NCBI GenBank assembly: GCA_963971305.1
Contig: OZ020305.1
Span: forward strand, 12,309,001-12,373,000
Length of the DNA stretch: 64,000 bases
Direction: 5' to 3'
DNA from: Arcuatula senhousia
Taxonomy: Eukaryota > Mollusca > Bivalvia > Mytilida > Mytilidae
Shown here: positions 58,392 through 64,000 of the stretch, piece after piece
How the letters are laid out: each line of letters begins with the position of its first letter
Numbering within the stretch: the first letter of the stretch is position 1
Notes under the pieces: model-generated
Told to the model about the DNA's origin: nothing
Seen by the model: only the letters and a program-made list of their open reading frames with translations
Databases searched by the model: none
Program-made: the position numbers and the translations under genes

Positions 58392-59599
58392 TTTAATGTC
58401 CCATTACATGCCCTATTTTTAATTTCGGATTTTTGGCATCCTGCCTTTTTATTTCAATTTTCACCATAACATCCCCCAAAAATCCTATATTTTCATTATT
58501 ACATGAAAGGTAAATAAACTGTGCGTTAATGCAGGTAATATTTTTTTTTCTTTTTAACTACATGTATACAGTTTTTGCAATAATTATCAAAAACATTTTT
58601 TATATCACAAAGTAAACTCTCGTCAGTACTGTAGCATTTGAATCAACAAATTAGAAGGAAGAAAGCACCGCTTTATCATACAATCGAACAAGATAACATA
58701 ATTCTGCACTGAGGAAATGACCATGTACATAACAACAGGAAAATGAAAAATACAACTATATTTTAGTTTTGAATCTTATAAGACTAGAAATTCAAAGCCG
58801 ACTTAACGCTAAAATTTCTGATGACCAATGACCAATTGTCGCCCACCATACAGCAGTTTTCGATCCATTGGTAAATCTGAAAGCCCAACCACCACAGGGG
58901 ATTATCGGTTTATCGGTGGAAATAATCCAAACTGTAACAGTCCGTACACTTATCACTGCACCAGGCTTTCCGGGCTTCTTTTCAATGACCTCTTTTTGAC
59001 TCCTACTCTCTAAATGAAAAACCATGAAAAGTACTCACATACACCTAAATGCATTACGCTAGTATAGCCAATGCACTTCTACTTAACTTCACTTTAAAAT
59101 AGTGCGTACTCATTAAAACCGGTTTTACAACAAATTCAATTAATTTTTCTAAGAAAAAAATTCTGACTGAAAATTTGATGTTTTGATGATTAGCGATGCA
59201 AATTTTGAAAAATTATTCGAGTAATTTTTTTTAATTAAGAATCTTTGTGGAATTCATACAAGCCTGTATCAGTGGGATAATCCTTACCTATTTTTGTCGG
59301 GTAGGATAAGCCTTCTGAGAAGGAGTTTGGGAAATAATCGTGAACAATTTATCTATGACGCTCAAGTATTTAAAAACTAGAGATACGGAAAGTGAAATAA
59401 TATTTTTCTTAAAATTCGAAGATATGTTTTAAATTTGACAAATCATATATCCAATTTAATTTGATAAATGATAATGTCTATCAAAATGGTTTAACGTTAT
59501 GATTAGGAATGATAAAGTTATGTTCATCAAAACTAATAACTGTTCCAAATTTTGACCCGAGTCAGATACTATATCCAGAGAAAATACAATTTGTAAAAT

Positions 59600-59960
59600 A
59601 AAATATCCATATTTCAAATAACCTTGAAGGAGTTACATGACAAATGAAAAATGCGCAAAAATGAAAAAAAACTAGGGTCATAATAAAAATGGCACAATCT
59701 CCACCCATAGTGCAAATGTAAGGTCCGTATTTCTAATAGACTGGTAGGAGTTATATGACAAAGGAATAATTTGCCATTAGGCTACCTCGGTAACCCAGCC
59801 CCTAGGGGCATGATCAAAATTCCGAAACCTTCAACACAATTTACATCCATAGTGCAATTAGTGAGCCAAATTTCAGTATTCCAAATAACCTAGGAGGAGC
59901 CTCTTGACAAAGGAATTATGTGCCCGAGTTCTACCTAGTATATAGCCCAGACCTAAGGGC
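59600..59960 (+). repeat. Degenerate tandem repeat of about 120 bp
   Basis: GGAGTTACATGACAAATGAA, GGAGTTATATGACAAAGGAA and GGAGCCTCTTGACAAAGGAA recur at 59628, 59745 and 59893, with related sequence between them. Probably the eroded core of another interspersed element. Confidence 0.45.
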
Positions 59961-60411
59961 TATTATAAAAAGAATCATTCCAAAATGAACCGTATATACA
60001 GTCCCCACTCACAATGCAATCAAGTTTCTACTTTCTACTCCATGTGGTTGCGGAAACATGGACATTAACGCCGAATTTGCTAATTACCTACTTACGTACA
60101 CACCGCTAGCACAGGTATCGCAAAAAACAATTAAGATCGTAATGGGCTTTGCCTCTAAAAAGAAATGGTGGATTGAACCAGACTATTTGGTACCAAACCT
60201 TCCTCTTCCATTGAAAATTAAAGGCTAAGTAGTAATCCAAATACATAACAGTTCTTTGCATCTTTCCACTTGTTTCTGCTTATGTCACATAACTGCAGCC
60301 TTCATCATTTTGAAGATTCTCTGCAATGACTTATGGACGCATGTAATTTAAAGATAGATTACTGTGTATCAAAATTTGTTAAAACTATGTACAATTGTCT
60401 GACTAGCTTGC

Positions 60412-60962
60412 TTAGTGCAGGACCACATCTCTGGCCTTGAAAGCTTCAGGTGTGTCCATCTCCACAATGTCTGGTGGGAGAAGATTCCAGTTCCGAGGCA
60501 AGAATGACATTTTCCTAGCATCAACTCTGCATAACTGCAGTTTGAAAGTTCGACTGTGGTTTTTTTTTTTTGGTAGGTCGGAGAGTGCTGGTACAAGTTG
60601 ATTCTTTTTGCTGATGGCGGACTTGATATAACATCACTATTCTAGCATCTTTTTTTCTCTTTGCCAGGGTTTTCCGGGTTTTTTTTTTGTCTGTGCGGCA
60701 TGTTGGTTAGACTGGATCTATTGTGAAAGTTACTGAGGACGTATCTGGCTGCCCTCCGTTGTACTACCTCAATTTGATCAATCTTGATCAATCATGTTGG
60801 TCTTTGTGTAGGAGTCCCATACAGTGCTGGCATATTCTAGTAGCGGTCTTACAAGAGTTTGATATGCCTGTTCCTTGATTTTGATTGATGGAATTTTCAG
60901 GTTTCTTTTAAGAAAGCCTAAGGTCTTGTTTGCTTTGCTGCATATACTGCTTATATGTTGGT
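60412..60962 (-). pseudogene. Non-LTR retrotransposon RT C-terminal fragment
   Basis: The minus strand reads CSKANKTLGFLKRNLKIPSI, then EQAYQTLVRPLLEYASTVWD, VVQRRAARYVLSNFHNRSS and finally RKMSFLPRNWNLLPPDIVE and a stop at 60412. This is the conserved C-terminal part of Jockey/CR1-like reverse transcriptases. Stops and frameshifts break it, and the region between the two blocks is shortened. Confidence 0.8.
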
Positions 60963-61101
60963 CCTATAGAAGTTTACTCGTAAATGTTCTTTGAGTTTCT
61001 GTTGTAATATAGTCTAAGAAGGGTATGATTGTAAAGCCCCATATAAATACGACGAAGAGCATAGAACAAGCCATTTGGAGGTCACAAACTTTTTGGCTAG
61101 G

Positions 61102-61154
61102 GCGCTTCTGATGGGTCTCGAAAAAACAAAAAGACGAAAAAATGGGTCGGACGT
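61102..61154 (+). ncRNA. Diverged hammerhead-like sequence
   Basis: GCGCTT, CTGATGG, GTCT with a long A-rich loop then AGAC, GAAA, GTC and GGACGTAGCAA follow the retrozyme order. A9 of the core is G and stem I has a mismatch, so cleavage is unlikely. GCTTCGTTGTTGTTATGATC after it resembles the retrozyme 3' part. It is probably a decayed single copy of a related family. Confidence 0.55.
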
Positions 61155-61546
61155 AGCAATGGAGCTTCGTTGTTGTTATGATCTGTATATTGTAAGCAAA
61201 TTTTATACAGAGTTTCACAAATTATGAAATTGAGAGGCCTTGAGAAAAAACGTAATCGGGTAACCCACAATACTCAATACGTAGTAACACAACTAGTACA
61301 TGCATGGAAAAGCAGAAATGTTTGTAGTAAATTTCATTTCGTTTATTTCGTGAGTAAAAGTTAATCCGCGATATAAAATTCTAATGACTGTTAACATATA
61401 TTTTGTTGAAGAGACAGTATTTCAAAATTTAATTCTTACTAATGAATGATTATATGTTAAATTGGACTGTTACAAATATTCTTTTATAGAGTTTCCCACA
61501 TCCTAAATGGCTAAGATGTCTGTTTGATTCTAATTGTGCAGTTGTA

Positions 61547-63947
61547 TTAATCACTTTCCTGGTTACTATAAGTCGTTGACATATCGTCAACAGCTAAAGT
61601 TTCATAGTGAGTTGTATCTTCTTGCTGCTTGTTTATGCTTTCGTATCTGTCATCGTCAGTGTTTGAGTTGGTTTTTGGCATATGTGTCGAAATCTTTGCT
61701 TTATCAGCACTAATACTTGATTTTTTGTATCTTTCTCTGTAATATATTTAATTTAACATCAGCTAACAAATTTCTATCAATTCTCAAACATTATATGTTA
61801 AGTTTTATTGAAGTAAAATGTGTGTCATATACGTTTCTTTCATTCGAAGGCTTTAAGAACGCATGTGTGAAATTATTAACGGAGAAAACTTCACTTTTCC
61901 ACGGAAATCCATTCAGAGCCCGCCGAGGTTCACAAGTCATGCAAATAGGGCATAACAATCTGTCCATGACGCATGGAGAACACGGATATCAATCTAAAGA
62001 AATTATAAAAATAAATGGCAGATCCAGGGGGTGTTCCGGATCGGAACTGCCTGCTTACTTAAAGAATTGTTATTTTCCTTTGGAATTTCGACTAATTGGT
62101 CTAGACCCCCCTTTTTAGCTCACCTGACCCTTCTCAGGTGAGCTATTGCCATCACTTTGCGTCCGTCGTCCGTCCGTCGTCTGTCGTCCGTCGTCCGTTA
62201 GCTTTTTTCAAACATCTTCTTCTCTGAAACTGCTTGGCCAATTGCAGCCAAACTTGATATGGTTGTTCCTTAGGGTATTGTGCAAAAAGTTGGCGTTGGG
62301 ATTTTTGATACGTTAAAAAACATGGCCGCTGTTACTAAAAATAGAACAGGGGGGTCAAATATAGTTTTTTGCAAATAACTCAAAAACGGTCACAGATATC
62401 AAAATTCTGGCATAAATGAAAGTGATCAGCACCTCAAGATCTACCTGCCCAGAAATTTTCAAAAAGATCCAACATCCGATGTAGGAGTTATTGCCCTTTT
62501 TCTGGATTTTTTCAAAATTTTGCACTTATTTAGCCCTATATCTTGAAAACTGTACAAGATATTTTAATAATTCAAATTGCATATGAATAAGCACATCAAG
62601 ATCTACATTTCATGCAATTAGGTCAAAGCTGTAGAACCATTTCTTTTAGGAGTTATGGCCCTTAAAGCGTCAAAATTTACCATTTTTCATTACTTTTCCC
62701 CTGAATTTCAAAGATGTACTTGTCGGACACCATGCATCCAACTTCAACCAAACTTGGCACAGTTACTAATTAGCATAATTGCTACTATTCTATTGTTCGG
62801 ATTTTTGATTCGTCAAAAATTAGGCCGCCATGGCTAAAAATAGAACATAGGGGTAAATTGCAGTTTTTTGCTAATTACTCAAAAATAGTTACAGATATCA
62901 AAATTCTGATGGGAGACAAAAGTGATCAACATCTCAAGATCTACCTGCTCTGAAATTTTCAAGAAGATCCAACAATCGACATAGGAGTTATTGCCCTTTT
63001 TCTAGATTTTTTGAAAATTTTGCACTTATTTAGCCCTATATCTTGAAAACTATACAAGATATTTTAAAAATTCAAAGTGCATATGATTAAGCACGTCAAA
63101 ATCTACATTTTATGTAATAAGGTCAAAGCTGTAGAACCATTTCTTTTAGGAGTTATGGCCCTTAAAGTGTCAAAATTTACCATTTTCCATTGTTTAATAG
63201 CTTATCTGCTACAACTCTATTGTCAGATTTTTTATTCGTAAAAAAAACATGGCCACCATGGCTAAAATAGAACAAAGGGATAAATTGCATTTTTTTGCTA
63301 ATAACTCAAAAATGGTTTCAGATATCAAAATTGTGTAAGAATCAAAAGTGATCAGCATGTTAAGATTTACCTGTCCTGAAATTTCAAAAAAGATCTGACT
63401 GCTGATGTGGGAGTTATTGTTCTTTTTCCTAATTTTCGCCAAATTTGCACTTATTAAGCCCAATATCTTAAAAACTAACCAAGATATTTCAGAAATTTAA
63501 ATCGCATATGGTTAAGCACAATAATATCTACAAATATATGTATCTGTGTAAATCAGGTGAGCGATTCAGGCTCTTGGGAGCCTCTTGTTTAAGTACAGTG
63601 GTTCTCTTTCGAAATTCTCTACATCCGCAATTAAAACTGGAGTTGTACCCGGGAGATGCACAAAATACATTACAAAGTTTATCTGTAAGTTTCATAAAAA
63701 TCATTTTAGATTTTTTTTTGAAATAGCGAATGAACAAAAAGCGTGACGAATGGCAACGATGAAAGACGAGTAAATTGGTCCCTTTATAATAGTGTGTCGT
63801 CCCAAGATACCTGTACAACTTTTTCTTTACAAAATCATGAATTGTAACATTTCACTTACCTTCGTAAACAAAAGAGTATAAGTATTCCTACAATTATCAC
63901 GACAACAACTCCAGCCAAACTCCCAATAAGGGTTTCTGTTAACTTAT
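61547..63947 (-). CDS. Paralogous receptor, TM and ITAM-bearing tail exons (5' part outside window)
   Basis: Two exons. 63860-63947 encodes KLTETLIGSLAGVVVVIIVG, then ILILFCLR, one membrane pass, entering in phase 1 and leaving in phase 2 exactly like 51354-51444. 61547-61736, after ATATTACAG, encodes a 62-residue tail, ERYKKSSISADKAKI to TTYSNQESD, and TAA. The tail has DDRYESI, nine residues, then YETL, matching the ITAM form D/E-xx-Yxx-I/L-x(6-12)-Yxx-L, plus a final TTYSNQ. The ectodomain exons should lie above 64000; by homology they would be SUEL-like, which is inference. The intron holds an AGCTCACCTGA element. Confidence 0.78.
62117..63562. mobile_element. AGCTCACCTGA element with three core repeats
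   Basis: It starts with a perfect hairpin (AGCTCACCTGA, six bases, TCAGGTGAGCT) and ends TCAGGTGAGCG. A CGTCCGT simple repeat follows the left end, then three diverged units of about 400 bp with AATAACTCAAAAATGG, ATCAGCA-like blocks, AGGAGTTATTGCCCTTTTTC and GCACTTATTTAGCCC. Non-coding, intronic to the ITAM receptor. A very common bivalve interspersed type, to my knowledge. Confidence 0.8.
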
Positions 63948-64000
63948 CTATATATATATATATAAAGTAATATTACAACGTCTTATTTTACTTACTAATA

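Noticed and set aside
58792..59025. Minus-strand 77-codon frame with Trp/Gly-rich stretch
   Set aside because: Looks mildly protein-like, but I found no family match, acceptor or partner exon; left out for lack of support.

Overview
The window looks like eukaryotic, AT-rich, repeat-dense, intron-bearing DNA from a bivalve mollusc. A mussel of the Mytilus type is my best guess, inferred from the repeat families (hammerhead-bearing tandem retroelements, AGCTCACCTGA-ended and CCCCGCCAC-ended elements, tRNA-derived SINEs) and from lectin-receptor genes; I could not search a database. There is no bacterial gene organisation and no CRISPR array.

Every host gene I could rebuild lies on the minus strand, from exons joined by GT/AG sites with matching phase. 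(1) 522-3443: a four-exon, 236-residue secreted, mostly helical protein that I do not recognise; its exon and phase layout recalls helical cytokines. (2) 12305-22681: a complete four-exon, 476-residue glycosyltransferase of the MGAT4 (GT54) family, closest to MGAT4C, with a reverse-transcriptase element in intron 2. (3) 49610-56981: a complete six-exon, 439-residue type I receptor with a signal peptide, two divergent SUEL/rhamnose-lectin-like domains, one membrane segment and a tyrosine-rich tail. (4) 46726-48589: a second tail exon of the same family, broken by an insertion and a frameshift and carrying a triplicated tyrosine cassette. (5) 61547-63947: the membrane and tail exons of a paralogous receptor whose tail has an ITAM; its ectodomain lies beyond the window. 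Thus 46-64 kb is a tandem cluster of receptors. A possible extra helical gene sits at 3.8-6.1 kb (weak).

Most of the rest is mobile DNA. The most striking items are three tandem arrays (9255-10621, 22734-24642, minus 40490-43390) of a 357-360 bp monomer, each monomer holding a type I hammerhead ribozyme. All three end at the same point, 45-47 nt past the cleavage site. The third starts exactly at the cleavage site and sits in a repeat whose unoccupied paralogue is next door. They behave as retroposed multimers of a self-cleaving (probably circular) RNA, i.e. animal retrozymes. Other mobile elements are two broken copies and several 3'-end fragments of one reverse-transcriptase family, a non-LTR RT tail, a 1.73 kb transposon filled with GTCCGTTA motifs, several foldback MITEs, tRNA-derived SINEs with clear target duplications, two minisatellites, and a dispersed family with about ten copies.

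The stretch 24.7-46 kb holds no gene I can support.
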